From: Halopseudomonas pertucinogena
GTDB taxonomy: Bacteria; Pseudomonadota; Gammaproteobacteria; Pseudomonadales; Pseudomonadaceae
DNA length: 64,000 nt
Assembly: GCF_014646575.1 (NCBI RefSeq)
Contig: NZ_BMNN01000006.1
Coordinates: forward strand, 105,196 to 169,195
Direction: 5' to 3'
This document shows, piece after piece, positions 51,393-60,650 of the stretch. Made by a program: the position numbers and the translations under genes. The notes under the pieces are model-generated. The model was not told the DNA's origin, did not search any database, and saw only the letters and a list, made by a program, of their open reading frames with translations. Each line of letters starts with the position of its first letter. The first letter of the stretch is position 1.

Positions 51393-53518
51393 GTCTCTGC
51401 CTCCGCCCGGTCGGCAACTGGCTCACACACTTCACATAGTCCGCTTGTTGCAAGCATGAAAGCCCGTCTCTGTTTAAGTAGTGCCTCCGCAGAGATGGAG
51501 TTAGGAAGGGATTGGAGCATCTGTCCTGCCGCCGCCGATTGGGCACGCGAACCCACCAGCGGACCAAGTATCTTGAGCCCACTCCCCTGCCCCGGACTCC
51601 CTCCTGCGTTCTGCCGAATGGTCGGCCCCACGACCGTCACCCCAGCCGGCGTGATGCGGATAAAGCTGCCGCCCGCGCTGAGTGTCAGCTCGCTATCCGC
51701 TTCGATCACCATTTTCTGTCCGGCCTTCAGGTGTATCTCGCGGCCGGCCTTGGTCAGTTGGGAGCCACCTGCTTTCAGATGCTGACTTCCGGCGACGGTC
51801 AGATGGTCGTCGGCCTTGATCTCGGTTTTGCGGTCGGCGTGGGTGGTGTGGTGTTCTTCGGCCAGGTTCTCGGTGTAGCGATTGGCTTCGATGCGTTCGT
51901 GGCGTTCGTTGCCGACGCGGATGGTCTGGTCGTGCTGGATGTTCTGGTCCCAGTCGCGCTGGGCGTGGATGAAGATCTGTTCCTCACCGGCCTTGTCTTC
52001 GATGCGCAGTTCGTTGAAGCCGTTGCCGCCGGGGCTGCTCAGGCTCTTGAAGACGGTTCGGGTCTTGTGCTCGGGCAGCTCATAGGGCACCGGGTGGGCG
52101 CTGTTGTACAAGCAGCCGCTGACCAGTGGCTGGTCCGGGTCGCCTTCGAGGAAGCTGACCAGCACTTCCATGCCGATACGCGGGATGGTGACGCTGCCCC
52201 AGTGGTTGCCGGCCCAGTTGCTGGCGACTCTTAGCCAGCAGCTGGTGTTGGCGTCGGCCTGGCCTTCGCGGTCCCAGTGGAACTGGACCTTGATGCGGCC
52301 TTGGTTGTCGCAGTGGATTTCTTCGCCTTCGGGGCCGGTGACGGTGGCGGTTTGGGTGCCCAGGACTTTTGGTTTGGGGTGCTCGAGGGCTGGGCGGTGG
52401 GGGGTGGCCCAGGGGGTGGCGTGGAAGTGGTTGCGGTAGCCTTGGGTGAAGCTGGGATCCCCCTCTCCCCAGCCCTCTCCCGCGAGGGGAGAGGGAGTAA
52501 AATCGGTGCCGGCCGGTAACTCTGAGCTGGTTATAGATTCCTCAAGAACCTGCGGCTGTTTGCCTTCGTGATGTAGCTCGGTGATGAGCCAGAGGTCGTT
52601 CCAGTTGGTTCTTGGGTGGCCCTGCAGTTCGAGGAAGTGGCCGCTGCGCAGGGTCGGCTGGTCGCTGTGGGCGGTGGCCTGGTGGTAGTCGCTGCGGTGA
52701 CGTTCCAGGGTGCGCTGGGCCAGGTGTTTGCCGCGGCTGCGGTCGGTGAAGCGGCCGGGGTAGTCGTAGTCTTCCAGGTCGGGCAGTTGCTCGGTCCGGG
52801 CCTGGCTTTCCAGCTGCAGACGGGCTTTGTTGTGGTCGTAGTCGCGGCGGGTGACGCGGCTGGTGCGGGTTTCCAGTCTTACGCCGAAGCGCTTGATCAC
52901 CGGCTCATCGGCGACCATGCCGTTGCCCTGGTCGAAGCTGACCGGGGCGAGGCGGGGGAATACGGTCTGGTCGTCGCCGAACACCAGCAGGTGGCCGTCC
53001 TGGCTGTGACGGAAGTGGTAGTGAATGCCCTCTTCCTCGCACAGGCGCTGGATGAAGTGCAGGTCGCTCTCGTCGTACTGGGTGCAGTAGTCCCGCTCGG
53101 GATACTCGCTGCCGAGCTGGAACTGGAAGGCGTCGCTCTGGATACCATGGTCTTCGAGTACCCGGCTGATGATCTGAGGTACGGTCAGATGCTGGAAGAT
53201 GCGCTGGTTGTGGCGCAGGGACAGGTAGTGCAGGTGCGGTACCAGCTCCAGCCGGTAGCGGGTCATGCGCTTGCCGGATTCGCCGATGGCGGCATGGTGG
53301 ATCAGTCCGTGCAGGCCGGTGCCGTTGCCCAGATCGAGCCAGGCGTTGTGCTGCAGCAGCGCTTCCAGGTCCAGATCCGGCTGGTCGCTGACCAGCTGCA
53401 GTTCGATACGGTAGCACTGGCTGATCGCCTCGCGGGCACGGAAGGCCAGTACCTTGAAGTCGTGGTCGATGCCCGGCAGGGTCAGGGTGAAGTGTGGTTC
53501 GTCGGCGGGAGCAAACAT
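51389..53518 (-). CDS. vgrG: Type VI secretion spike protein VgrG
   Basis: A 709-residue VgrG. The gp27-like base domain spans residues about 1-350 ([30 protein letters not shown]). The gp5 OB-fold follows at about 390-480 ([59 protein letters not shown]), then a beta-helix needle with repeated short strands to about 640. A C-terminal extension of roughly 60 residues ([13 protein letters not shown] to ADRAEAET) has no VgrG family match and may bind the adaptor. Residues 337-352 ([12 protein letters not shown]) are the translation of an inserted hairpin repeat. No other T6SS structural genes are present, so this is an orphan vgrG island. Confidence 0.95.
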   Translation of the reverse strand: MFAPADEPHFTLTLPGIDHDFKVLAFRAREAISQCYRIELQLVSDQPDLDLEALLQHNAWLDLGNGTGLHGLIHHAAIGESGKRMTRYRLELVPHLHYLSLRHNQRIFQHLTVPQIISRVLEDHGIQSDAFQFQLGSEYPERDYCTQYDESDLHFIQRLCEEEGIHYHFRHSQDGHLLVFGDDQTVFPRLAPVSFDQGNGMVADEPVIKRFGVRLETRTSRVTRRDYDHNKARLQLESQARTEQLPDLEDYDYPGRFTDRSRGKHLAQRTLERHRSDYHQATAHSDQPTLRSGHFLELQGHPRTNWNDLWLITELHHEGKQPQVLEESITSSELPAGTDFTPSPLAGEGWGEGDPSFTQGYRNHFHATPWATPHRPALEHPKPKVLGTQTATVTGPEGEEIHCDNQGRIKVQFHWDREGQADANTSCWLRVASNWAGNHWGSVTIPRIGMEVLVSFLEGDPDQPLVSGCLYNSAHPVPYELPEHKTRTVFKSLSSPGGNGFNELRIEDKAGEEQIFIHAQRDWDQNIQHDQTIRVGNERHERIEANRYTENLAEEHHTTHADRKTEIKADDHLTVAGSQHLKAGGSQLTKAGREIHLKAGQKMVIEADSELTLSAGGSFIRITPAGVTVVGPTIRQNAGGSPGQGSGLKILGPLVGSRAQSAAAGQMLQSLPNSISAEALLKQRRAFMLATSGLCEVCEPVADRAEAET
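52461..52496. repeat. REP-like hairpin repeat inserted in frame inside vgrG
   Basis: CCCTCTCCCC (52461-52470), AG, then the 9-bp inverted pair CCCTCTCCC (52473-52481) and GGGAGAGGG (52487-52495). This is the common intergenic CCCTCTCC/GGAGAGGG repeat of many proteobacteria. Here it is read as [12 protein letters not shown] in the linker between the base and OB domains. Confidence 0.8.
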
Positions 53519-53580
53519 CCAGAGGTCCTTGTCTGATAACGGTCCTGCCGTTACAGCGGTTTACGGCCCCTGCATTATTC

Positions 53581-53623
53581 CCTATCGCGTCACTGCTCGC
53601 TGTGAGCGAGTCGGCATTATCGA
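53581..53623 (-). promoter_or_regulatory. 43-bp conserved upstream element, copy at vgrG
   Basis: Shared with the regions upstream of B1 and B2. This copy includes a perfect CTCGCT-GTG-AGCGAG hairpin (53596-53610). It lies 62 bp before the vgrG start and downstream of the pnt terminator, so it is the likely vgrG promoter/operator region. Confidence 0.6.
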
Positions 53624-53631
53624 TCATCCAT

Positions 53632-53662
53632 AAAAAAGGGGCTTCGTTTTCACGAAGCCCCC
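53632..53662 (-). terminator. Terminator of the pnt operon
   Basis: A 10-bp perfect stem (53638-53647 with 53652-53661), loop TTTC, with six T on the minus strand after the stem. It insulates vgrG from pntB. Confidence 0.92.
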
Positions 53663-53682
53663 TCTTCTGCAACAGTCCGGAA

Positions 53683-55098
53683 TCAACCCAGCGATTTGAC
53701 CGCTTCGATCATCTGAACCATCACTTTCTGCGCGTCGCCATAGACCATGGAGGTATTCTCGGCGAAGAACAGTTCGTTCTCCACGCCGGAGTATCCCTTG
53801 CCCTGACCACGCTTGACCACGTAGGCCTGACGCGCCATGTCGACGTTGAGAATCGGCATGCCGTAGATCGGGCTGGACTTGCGATGACGGGCGGCCGGGT
53901 TGACCACGTCGTTGGCACCCAGAACGATGGCCACGTCGGCCTGCGGGAAGTCCTCGTTGATGTCTTCCAGGTCATAGATGATGTCGTAAGGCACACCCGC
54001 TTCGGCCAGCAGCACGTTCATGTGGCCGGGCATGCGACCGGCAACCGGGTGGATGGCGAAGGCCACGTCCACACCCTGCTTCTGCAGCAGCTTCACGAAC
54101 TCGTACAGCTTGTGCTGGGCCTGGGCCACTGCCAGGCCGTAGCCCGGAACAATGATCACCTTGCTCGCGTAGTACATGGCAATGGCTGCGTCGGAGGCAT
54201 CAGCCGACTTCATGGTGCCTTCAATCTCGCCACCATCCTCGTCACTGCCGCCAAACTGGCTGAAGATGATGTTGCTGACCGGACGGTTCATCGCCTTGGC
54301 CATCATCAGCGTCAGCAGCGTACCCGCGGAACCGACCACCGTACCAGCGATGATCATCGCCGGGTTCTGCAGCACGAAGCCTTCGAAGGCCACGGCCAGA
54401 CCGGTCAGGGCGTTGTACAGGGAGATCACTACCGGCATGTCGGCGCCGCCGATCGGCGTGGTCAGCAGCACACCCAGTGCCAGAGCGAGCACAAAGAACA
54501 GCGCGATCAGCGGGAAGGAAATGCCACCTTCGAGCCCGGTCACTACAATGTAGGCACCCAGAGCCAGCGAGCCGAGGAACAGGACCAGGTTGATGATCTG
54601 CTGTGCAGGCAGGCGAAGCACGCCATTCATGCGGCCATCAAGCTTGGCCCAGGCAATCAGCGAGCCGGACAGCGCTACCGCGCCGATCAGACCGCCCAGC
54701 ACTGCCAGTACCGATACCACAGCCCCATGGGACTGGGCGTTACCGGAGAACAGCTCGGTCGCGGCAATTGCGGCAGCCGCACCGCCGCCCATACCGTTGT
54801 ACAGGGCGACCATCTGCGGCATGTCGGTCATGGCGACCTTCTTGCCGCTGTACCAGGCCCAGCCCAGGCCCAGGCCCAGTGCGATCAGTACCAGCGCCAC
54901 GTTCATGGTCAGGTATTCTTCGGCAGCCGGACGAACGTCGAAGCCATACAGGAAGGCAGCCAGTACCGCCAACACCATGCCGACACCGGCAATCAGGATA
55001 CCCGAGCGCGCAGTGACCGGGCTGGCCATGCGCTTGAGGCCGTAGATGAACAGCAGTGCCGCAAGAAAGTAGGCACCGTGGATTATGTATTCAATCAT
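53683..55098 (-). CDS. pntB: NAD(P) transhydrogenase subunit beta
   Basis: Membrane and NADP-binding subunit of the proton-translocating transhydrogenase (NADH + NADP to NAD + NADPH). The 471-residue protein has about eight or nine hydrophobic helices to residue 270, then the NADP(H) domain with IIVPGYGLAVAQAQHKLYEF, FAIHPVAGRMPGHMNVLLAE and VAIVLGANDVVNPAAR. Full length. It lies 6 bp after pntAb. Confidence 0.96.
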   Translation of the reverse strand: MIEYIIHGAYFLAALLFIYGLKRMASPVTARSGILIAGVGMVLAVLAAFLYGFDVRPAAEEYLTMNVALVLIALGLGLGWAWYSGKKVAMTDMPQMVALYNGMGGGAAAAIAATELFSGNAQSHGAVVSVLAVLGGLIGAVALSGSLIAWAKLDGRMNGVLRLPAQQIINLVLFLGSLALGAYIVVTGLEGGISFPLIALFFVLALALGVLLTTPIGGADMPVVISLYNALTGLAVAFEGFVLQNPAMIIAGTVVGSAGTLLTLMMAKAMNRPVSNIIFSQFGGSDEDGGEIEGTMKSADASDAAIAMYYASKVIIVPGYGLAVAQAQHKLYEFVKLLQKQGVDVAFAIHPVAGRMPGHMNVLLAEAGVPYDIIYDLEDINEDFPQADVAIVLGANDVVNPAARHRKSSPIYGMPILNVDMARQAYVVKRGQGKGYSGVENELFFAENTSMVYGDAQKVMVQMIEAVKSLG

Positions 55099-55104
55099 CT
55101 GTTG

Positions 55105-55428
55105 TTATTCCTTGTCCGCTGTTCCCGGGCGCTTGTCGCTGGGCTTGAACATTTCCAGCATGCGCTCGGTTACTACATAGCCGCCGGCGGCGTTACCCGC
55201 GCCGAGCAGCACACCAAAGAAGCCAATCACCTGCTCCAGGGTCGAGCCGGCGTTGAGCAATGCCCACATGGCGCCGACCACCACGATACCGTGGACGAAG
55301 TTGGAGCCGGACATCAACGGAGTGTGCAGAATGGACGGCACCTTGCCGATGATTTCATAGCCGGTGAAAGCCGCCAGCATGAAGATGTACAGGGCGACAA
55401 AGCCGGTAATGGTTACTACTGGATCCAT
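55105..55428 (-). CDS. pntAb: NAD(P) transhydrogenase subunit alpha, membrane part
   Basis: A 107-residue membrane subunit corresponding to the C-terminal helices of E. coli PntA. Three hydrophobic segments are visible (VVTITGFVALYIFMLAAFTG, FVHGIVVVGAMWALLNAG, VIGFFGVLLGAGNAAGGYVV). ATG at 55428, 4 bp after pntAa; the open frame extends upstream into pntAa but that part is not conserved. Confidence 0.94.
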   Translation of the reverse strand: MDPVVTITGFVALYIFMLAAFTGYEIIGKVPSILHTPLMSGSNFVHGIVVVGAMWALLNAGSTLEQVIGFFGVLLGAGNAAGGYVVTERMLEMFKPSDKRPGTADKE

Positions 55429-55432
55429 GAGA

Positions 55433-56560
55433 TTATCCCTCGGCTGATTCGATGGCCTTGCGAGCGGCCTCGTTACGGATTTCACCGGCATGAGTCAGCA
55501 CCGCACCGGCCAGAATCTCGTCTTCCCAGTCGATGGCCAGCTCGCCATCCTTGACCATCAGGCCGACCAGGTTCTGCAGGTTGCGGGCATACGGCTCGGA
55601 GGCGTGCTCGGCCAGGCGGCTGGGCACGTTGAGCGGCGCGACAATGGTCGCCGGCCCGACTTCAACGGTTTCACCCGGTACGGTCAGCGGAGTATTGCCA
55701 CCGCCCTCGCCTGCCAGATCGATGATCACCGAGCCGGGTTTCATGCCCATGATCTGGGCTTCGCTGATGATCTTCGGGCTCGGACGGCCAGGGATCGCCG
55801 CTGTGGTGATCACCGCGTCGGCCTGCTGGATATGACGGGTAATGACCTTCTCGACCTGGGCCTTTTCCTCATCGGTCAGTTCGCGGGCGTAGCCGCCTTC
55901 ACCGCTGGCGGAGACGCCGGTGTCGACAAACTTGCCGCCCACCGATTCGACCTGTTCCTTCACCTCGGCACGCACGTCGTAGCCTTCGATCATCGCACCC
56001 AGACGCTTGGCGGTAGCCAGCGCCTGCAGGCCGGCAACACCGGCGCCCATGACCAGCACCTTGGCCGGACGCAGGGAGCCAACGGCGGTGGTCATCATCG
56101 GCAGAATACGGTTGAGGCTGGTCGCCGCCATCAAACCGGCTGAGTAGCCAGTCAAGGCAGCCTGGGAGGACAGCGCGTCCATGGCCTGGGCGCGCGTGAT
56201 GCGCGGCACCAGCTCCATGGCGAAACAGGTGATCTGACGATCACGCAGCGCCTTGACCACTTCCGGCTCACGGTGCGCGTAGATGAAGCTGCAAAGAACC
56301 GTGCCTGGTGCCATCTTCTCGATGTCGGCCACAGTGGGGGGTTGAACGCTGAACACCAGGTCGGAACTGACCGGTGCGGAAGCGATTTTCACGCCTTCCT
56401 TTTCATATGCGCTATCGGGAATTCTTGCAGCCTGGCCTGCGCCGGATTGCAGAGAGCATTCGATGCCCATTTTCGCCAGTTTACTGGCGACGGATGGGAC
56501 CAGGGCGACGCGTTTTTCGTGTTCGCGTGTTTCCCCGGGAACAAACAGACTGACCGGCAT
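55433..56560 (-). CDS. pntAa: NAD(P) transhydrogenase subunit alpha, NAD-binding part
   Basis: A 375-residue soluble NAD(H)-binding subunit. It has PGETREHEKRVALVPS at the N-terminus, the Rossmann loop VLVMGAGVAGLQALATAKRLG near residue 168, VTRHI-type helix and MKPGSVIIDLAGEGGGN. The split of PntA into two genes (pntAa, pntAb) is normal in Pseudomonas and alpha-proteobacteria. First gene of pntAa-pntAb-pntB. The 204 bp between it and the AEC permease gene hold no gene. Confidence 0.95.
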   Translation of the reverse strand: MPVSLFVPGETREHEKRVALVPSVASKLAKMGIECSLQSGAGQAARIPDSAYEKEGVKIASAPVSSDLVFSVQPPTVADIEKMAPGTVLCSFIYAHREPEVVKALRDRQITCFAMELVPRITRAQAMDALSSQAALTGYSAGLMAATSLNRILPMMTTAVGSLRPAKVLVMGAGVAGLQALATAKRLGAMIEGYDVRAEVKEQVESVGGKFVDTGVSASGEGGYARELTDEEKAQVEKVITRHIQQADAVITTAAIPGRPSPKIISEAQIMGMKPGSVIIDLAGEGGGNTPLTVPGETVEVGPATIVAPLNVPSRLAEHASEPYARNLQNLVGLMVKDGELAIDWEDEILAGAVLTHAGEIRNEAARKAIESAEG

Positions 56561-56764
56561 GGAGTCTCCTTCACCTATTGTTTGTCTTGTTCAAGCCAAA
56601 AAACGCCGGCAAGCATACACCAAATGCCATTGGACTTTCGTAGTTGTTTTGAAACTTTTTTGGATTCGCTTTCGCGTATTTATCCTGAAAGGACTCGCCG
56701 ATGCGGGGAAATATCAGTTTTTCTGCGTATTTCCAGTGAGTTACGCCGAAAACATGACGTCTTG

Positions 56765-57667
56765 TCAGAAGCCGAGAATGACCAGCCAGAGCGGCAGGGT
56801 CAACGCAGCGAGCAGTGTCGAGAGGAAAATAACCGAGCTGATGATGCGGGTATCAGTGGCTCCCATGGCGAACGCAAGCACGTTCACCCCCGTCGGGCAG
56901 GCCGCCATCAGCACCAGCACCGCATGGGCGGTCGGATTCAGACCGGGAAGCAGACTCCCGGCGCCAAGCATCATGGCGGGGAACGCCACCAGCTTGGCCA
57001 GGGTGAGCAGCAACATGCTGCCGCTGAGGTGCAGCCGGTAGCCGGACAGGCTCATGCCAAGCATCAGCAGTGCCACCGGCAACGCGGCCGCGGCAAGCAG
57101 CTCGATCAGTCGCCACAGCGGATCGGGAATGGTCAGGCCGGAAAGATTCACCAGCGCTCCGAGTGCCAGGCCGATGATCAACGGGTTGGCAAGGCTGGCG
57201 AGCAGATTCCGCCAGTTGACCCCCTCGCCGTCTCCCCAGAAGGCGTTGTACAGACTTTGCAGGGTAAACAGGACAAGACTGTGGAACACCAGGATCGCGA
57301 ACAGGTAGACCAGACTGTCGATGCCCAGCATCACGGTGATGATGGGAATCCCCACCAGCACATTGTTGGAGTAGCTGGCGGCCAGCCCCATTGACGAAGG
57401 GCGCCCCAGCCGACGGTGCATGAGCAGGTTGACGCCCACGAACAGGCTGATGGCAGGAAGATAATAGAGCAGCAACAGCTGCGGTGACATGGCCTCCGCG
57501 AGATCCGCCCTGGCAAGGCCGGAGAACAGCAGCACCGGCATGAACAACTTGAAGGTGATCACACCGAGGGTCCTGCCGCCATCGGCAGGAATCACACCGC
57601 GCGCGCCGAAGAGCCAGCCGAGCAGGATGAGACCGAAGACCGGAATCAGGGCGTTGAGCACTACCAT
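56765..57667 (-). CDS. AEC-family auxin efflux carrier-like permease
   Basis: A 300-residue inner-membrane transporter with about ten hydrophobic helices in two five-helix halves. LNALIPVFGLILLGWLF starts it, YSNNVLVGIPI holds the unwound-helix Asn-Pro-like region, and ACPTGVNVLAFAMG near the end is the second. AEC members move small organic acids such as malate; the substrate here is unknown. ATG at 57667 with GGGAG 6 bp upstream; the longer frame to 57826 is rejected. Divergent from the sodium:alanine symporter gene. Confidence 0.85.
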   Translation of the reverse strand: MVVLNALIPVFGLILLGWLFGARGVIPADGGRTLGVITFKLFMPVLLFSGLARADLAEAMSPQLLLLYYLPAISLFVGVNLLMHRRLGRPSSMGLAASYSNNVLVGIPIITVMLGIDSLVYLFAILVFHSLVLFTLQSLYNAFWGDGEGVNWRNLLASLANPLIIGLALGALVNLSGLTIPDPLWRLIELLAAAALPVALLMLGMSLSGYRLHLSGSMLLLTLAKLVAFPAMMLGAGSLLPGLNPTAHAVLVLMAACPTGVNVLAFAMGATDTRIISSVIFLSTLLAALTLPLWLVILGF

Positions 57668-57794
57668 CAAGATCTCCCAGACAGCGCGGAACCCGGGTTC
57701 CGGTAAAGCCGACAAGCTTAGCACGCGAGGCTCTGGATGGCAGTTTCCATCGCAGCGGCTACTCTCAGGTTTCCACTGCATACAAGGAACCCCC

Positions 57795-59207
57795 ATGAAC
57801 GCCGTTATCGACTTTCTCAATAACATCTTCTGGAGCTACATCCTCGTCTACGGCCTGCTGGCGGTGGGCGCGTTCTTCACCCTGCGGCTGGGCTTCATCC
57901 AGTTCCGCCATTTCGGGGAAATGGTCCGGGCCATCGTCGGCGCCCGGCAGAGCGACAAGCACGGTATTTCCCCGTTCCAGGCGCTGTGTACCAGCCTCGC
58001 CTCGCGGATCGGCACCGGCAATATCGCCGGCGTGGCCGTGGCTCTCTATCTGGGCGGCCCAGGTGCGATCTTCTGGATGTGGGTGGTGGCGCTGGTGGGC
58101 ATGGCCACGGGTTACGCCGAGAGCACCCTCGCGCAGCTCTACAAGGTCGAGGACCGCCGGGGCCAGTATCGCGGCGGCCCGGCCTTCTATATCGCCAGGG
58201 GTTTGAAGGCGCCCTGGGCGGGTGCGATCTTCGCTGTCAGCCTAATCCTGTCCTTCGGTCTCATATTCAACGCCGTACAGGCGAACTCCATTGCCGATGC
58301 CATGGAAAATGCTTTCGGATTGCAAAAGGTCTGGGTTGGTGTCGCCCTGGCCTTTCTGGCCGGGTTGGTAATCTTCGGCGGCCTGCGGACCATTGCCCGC
58401 TTTGCGGAGTATGTGGTGCCTTTCATGGCGGGCGCCTATGTATTGATGGTGTTCTATGTGCTGGCGGTTAACATCGCGGATGTCCCAGGGGCCTTCATGT
58501 CGATTCTCCGCGGGGCCTTCGGTCTGGAGGAGGCTGCTGGAGGCGCCGCCGGCTCCATGACAGCGGCCATGCTGAATGGTATCAAGCGTGGGCTATTCTC
58601 CAACGAGGCCGGCATGGGGTCGGCACCCAACGTGGCGGCAACAGCCACACCGGCGCCCCATCACCCCTCCTCCCAGGGTCTGGTCCAGGCGGCTGGGGTC
58701 TTTCTCGACACCATCGTCATCTGCACCGCAACGGCGATCATGATCCTGCTATCGGGCGTTCTCGAGTCGGGCAACGGTGTTACCGGCATCCAGTTGACCC
58801 AGCAAGCGCTGGCGGTACATGTCCGAGAGGCCGGCAATGTCTTCGTCGCCATCGCTATCCTGTTCTTCGCATTTACTTCCATCGTGGCGAACTACACCTA
58901 TGCGGAAAATGCGCTGATTTACCTCGGGGCCGGAAACACGCTGGGGCTTACGCTGTTGCGCATCGTTGCGCTGGCGATGGTGGTCTGGGGCGCAAGGGAG
59001 GCCGTACTCACGGTATTCAACGCCGCCGATGCCTCAATGGGGCTGATGGCGACGATCAACCTGATCGCGATAGTGCTGCTGTCGGGGACCGTCAGCAAGC
59101 TGACCAGAGATTACTTTGCCCAGCGCAGACAGGGATTGGTACCGCGCTTCAGGTCGGCTGATTTTCCGGAGCTGGATCGGCAGCTGGATAACGACATCTG
59201 GCGATAG
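57795..59207 (+). CDS. Sodium:alanine (glycine) symporter, AGCS family
   Basis: A 470-residue amino-acid/Na+ symporter of the AGCS (AlsT/DagA) family. About eleven hydrophobic helices are visible, with family blocks TSLASRIGTGNIAGVAVALY, GGPGAIFWMWVVALVGMATG and GLFSNEAGMGSAPNVAATA. ATG at 57795 with AAGGA 6 bp upstream; an in-frame start at 57489 would overlap the divergent permease gene and lacks similarity. Monocistronic, followed by a shared hairpin. Confidence 0.92.
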   Translation: MNAVIDFLNNIFWSYILVYGLLAVGAFFTLRLGFIQFRHFGEMVRAIVGARQSDKHGISPFQALCTSLASRIGTGNIAGVAVALYLGGPGAIFWMWVVALVGMATGYAESTLAQLYKVEDRRGQYRGGPAFYIARGLKAPWAGAIFAVSLILSFGLIFNAVQANSIADAMENAFGLQKVWVGVALAFLAGLVIFGGLRTIARFAEYVVPFMAGAYVLMVFYVLAVNIADVPGAFMSILRGAFGLEEAAGGAAGSMTAAMLNGIKRGLFSNEAGMGSAPNVAATATPAPHHPSSQGLVQAAGVFLDTIVICTATAIMILLSGVLESGNGVTGIQLTQQALAVHVREAGNVFVAIAILFFAFTSIVANYTYAENALIYLGAGNTLGLTLLRIVALAMVVWGAREAVLTVFNAADASMGLMATINLIAIVLLSGTVSKLTRDYFAQRRQGLVPRFRSADFPELDRQLDNDIWR

Positions 59208-59223
59208 GGCGATAGAAACGAGG

Positions 59224-59253
59224 CTGCCTGCTGCGGTAGTGCCCAGCAGGCAG
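59224..59253. terminator. Hairpin between the AGCS symporter gene and cysS
   Basis: A 10-bp perfect inverted repeat (59224-59233 with 59244-59253) with a 10-nt loop between convergent genes. No strong T-run on either side, so efficiency is uncertain. Confidence 0.65.
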
Positions 59254-59261
59254 CGTCGAGG

Positions 59262-60647
59262 TCAGTCCTTCAGGCGCCAGGTAGTGACGCCCTTGCTATC
59301 CTCCAGAACCACGCCCATGTCCGCCAACTGGTCACGGATGCGGTCTGATTCGGCCCAGTTCCTGTCAGCCCGAGCCTGCAGGCGGGCCTCGATCAGCGCT
59401 TCGACCTGCGCCTCGTCCACCTTGCCCACCACGCCGGCATGCAGGAACTTGTCCGCGTCCAGCTGCAGCAGACCAAGGACGGCGGCCTGCTCGCGCAGAC
59501 GCGCTCCCAGTCCGGCGGCGGCTGCCGGGTCGGATTCCTTCAGCCGGTTCACCTCCCGTGCCATTTCAAACAGGACGGCGCAGGCCTCCGGGGTGTTGAA
59601 GTCATCATCCATTGCCTTGCAGAAGCGGGCGACAAACTCCTCACCTCCTTTGGCAGGAACCTCGGGTAAACCCTTGAGCGCCCGGTAAAAACGCTCCAGC
59701 GCGCCGCGGGCTTCACGGAGGTTGTCCTCGGAATAGTTGATGGGGCTGCGATAGTGGCTGGCCACCAGCAGATAGCGCACCACTTCCGGGTGATACTTTT
59801 CCAGCACATCACGGATGGTGAAGAAGTTGCCCAGGGACTTGGACATCTTCTCGCCGTCCACCCGCACCGCGCCGGCATGCATCCAGCTCATCGCGTAGGG
59901 TTTGCCAGTGGCCGCTTCGCTCTGGGCGATCTCGTTCTCGTGGTGCGGGAACACCAGGTCCGGACCGCCACCGTGGATATCGAAGGTATCCCCCAGGCAG
60001 CAAGTGGACATGACCGAGCACTCGATATGCCAGCCGGGACGGCCTTCACCCCAGGGGGAAGACCAGCTCGGCTCGCCGGGCTTGGCACCTTTCCAGAGCA
60101 CGAAGTCCAACGGGTCTTCCTTGGCCTCGTCAACCTCGATGCGGGCACCGATCTTCAGGTCCTCGATCCGCTTTCGCGACAGCTTGCCGTACTCGGCAAA
60201 CCGGCCGACCCGGTAGTACACGTCGCCGTTGCCCGGGGCGTAGGCGTAACCCTTGTCGATCAGCGTCTGGATCATCGCGTGCATGCCGTCGATGTGCTCA
60301 CTGGCACGGGGCTCCTGATCCGGGCGCAGTACGCCCAGTGCGGCCTCGTCCTCATGCATGGCGGCAATCATGCGCTCTGTCAGCTGCTGGAAGGTTTCGC
60401 CGTTCTCCGCAGCGCGCCGGATGATCTTGTCATCGATATCGGTGATATTGCGCACATAGGTCAGGTCGTAGCCCCTGGCGCGCATCCAGCGCGCCACCAC
60501 GTCGAAGGCTACCATCACCCGGGCATGGCCGATATGGCAGAAGTCATATACGGTCATACCGCAGACGTACATGCGCACCTGGTTGTCCACCAGCGGGCGC
60601 AGCGGCTCCTTGGCCTTGCTCAGGGTGTTGTAGATCTGCAGTGTCAT
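59262..60647 (-). CDS. cysS: Cysteinyl-tRNA synthetase
   Basis: A class I synthetase, 461 residues. The HIGH motif is in [13 protein letters not shown] and KMSKS in [13 protein letters not shown] near residue 268. Zinc ligands are expected from Cys28 (YVCGMTVYD), Cys209 (WHIECSVMS) and the following His/Glu. The C-terminal anticodon domain is complete ([20 protein letters not shown]). It begins 3 bp after glnS, and the glnS-cysS pair is conserved in pseudomonads. Confidence 0.97.
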   Translation of the reverse strand: MTLQIYNTLSKAKEPLRPLVDNQVRMYVCGMTVYDFCHIGHARVMVAFDVVARWMRARGYDLTYVRNITDIDDKIIRRAAENGETFQQLTERMIAAMHEDEAALGVLRPDQEPRASEHIDGMHAMIQTLIDKGYAYAPGNGDVYYRVGRFAEYGKLSRKRIEDLKIGARIEVDEAKEDPLDFVLWKGAKPGEPSWSSPWGEGRPGWHIECSVMSTCCLGDTFDIHGGGPDLVFPHHENEIAQSEAATGKPYAMSWMHAGAVRVDGEKMSKSLGNFFTIRDVLEKYHPEVVRYLLVASHYRSPINYSEDNLREARGALERFYRALKGLPEVPAKGGEEFVARFCKAMDDDFNTPEACAVLFEMAREVNRLKESDPAAAAGLGARLREQAAVLGLLQLDADKFLHAGVVGKVDEAQVEALIEARLQARADRNWAESDRIRDQLADMGVVLEDSKGVTTWRLKD

Positions 60648-60650
60648 CGC

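Noticed and set aside
40441..53630. Prophage or integrative element
   Set aside because: No integrase, transposase, att-like direct repeats or tRNA junction is visible at the borders; VgrG is of the T6SS type with a DUF4123 partner.
53494..55554. 686-codon plus-strand frame opposite pntB and pntAb
   Set aside because: His/Gln/Arg-rich shadow translation without family features, crossing the terminator and three well-supported genes.
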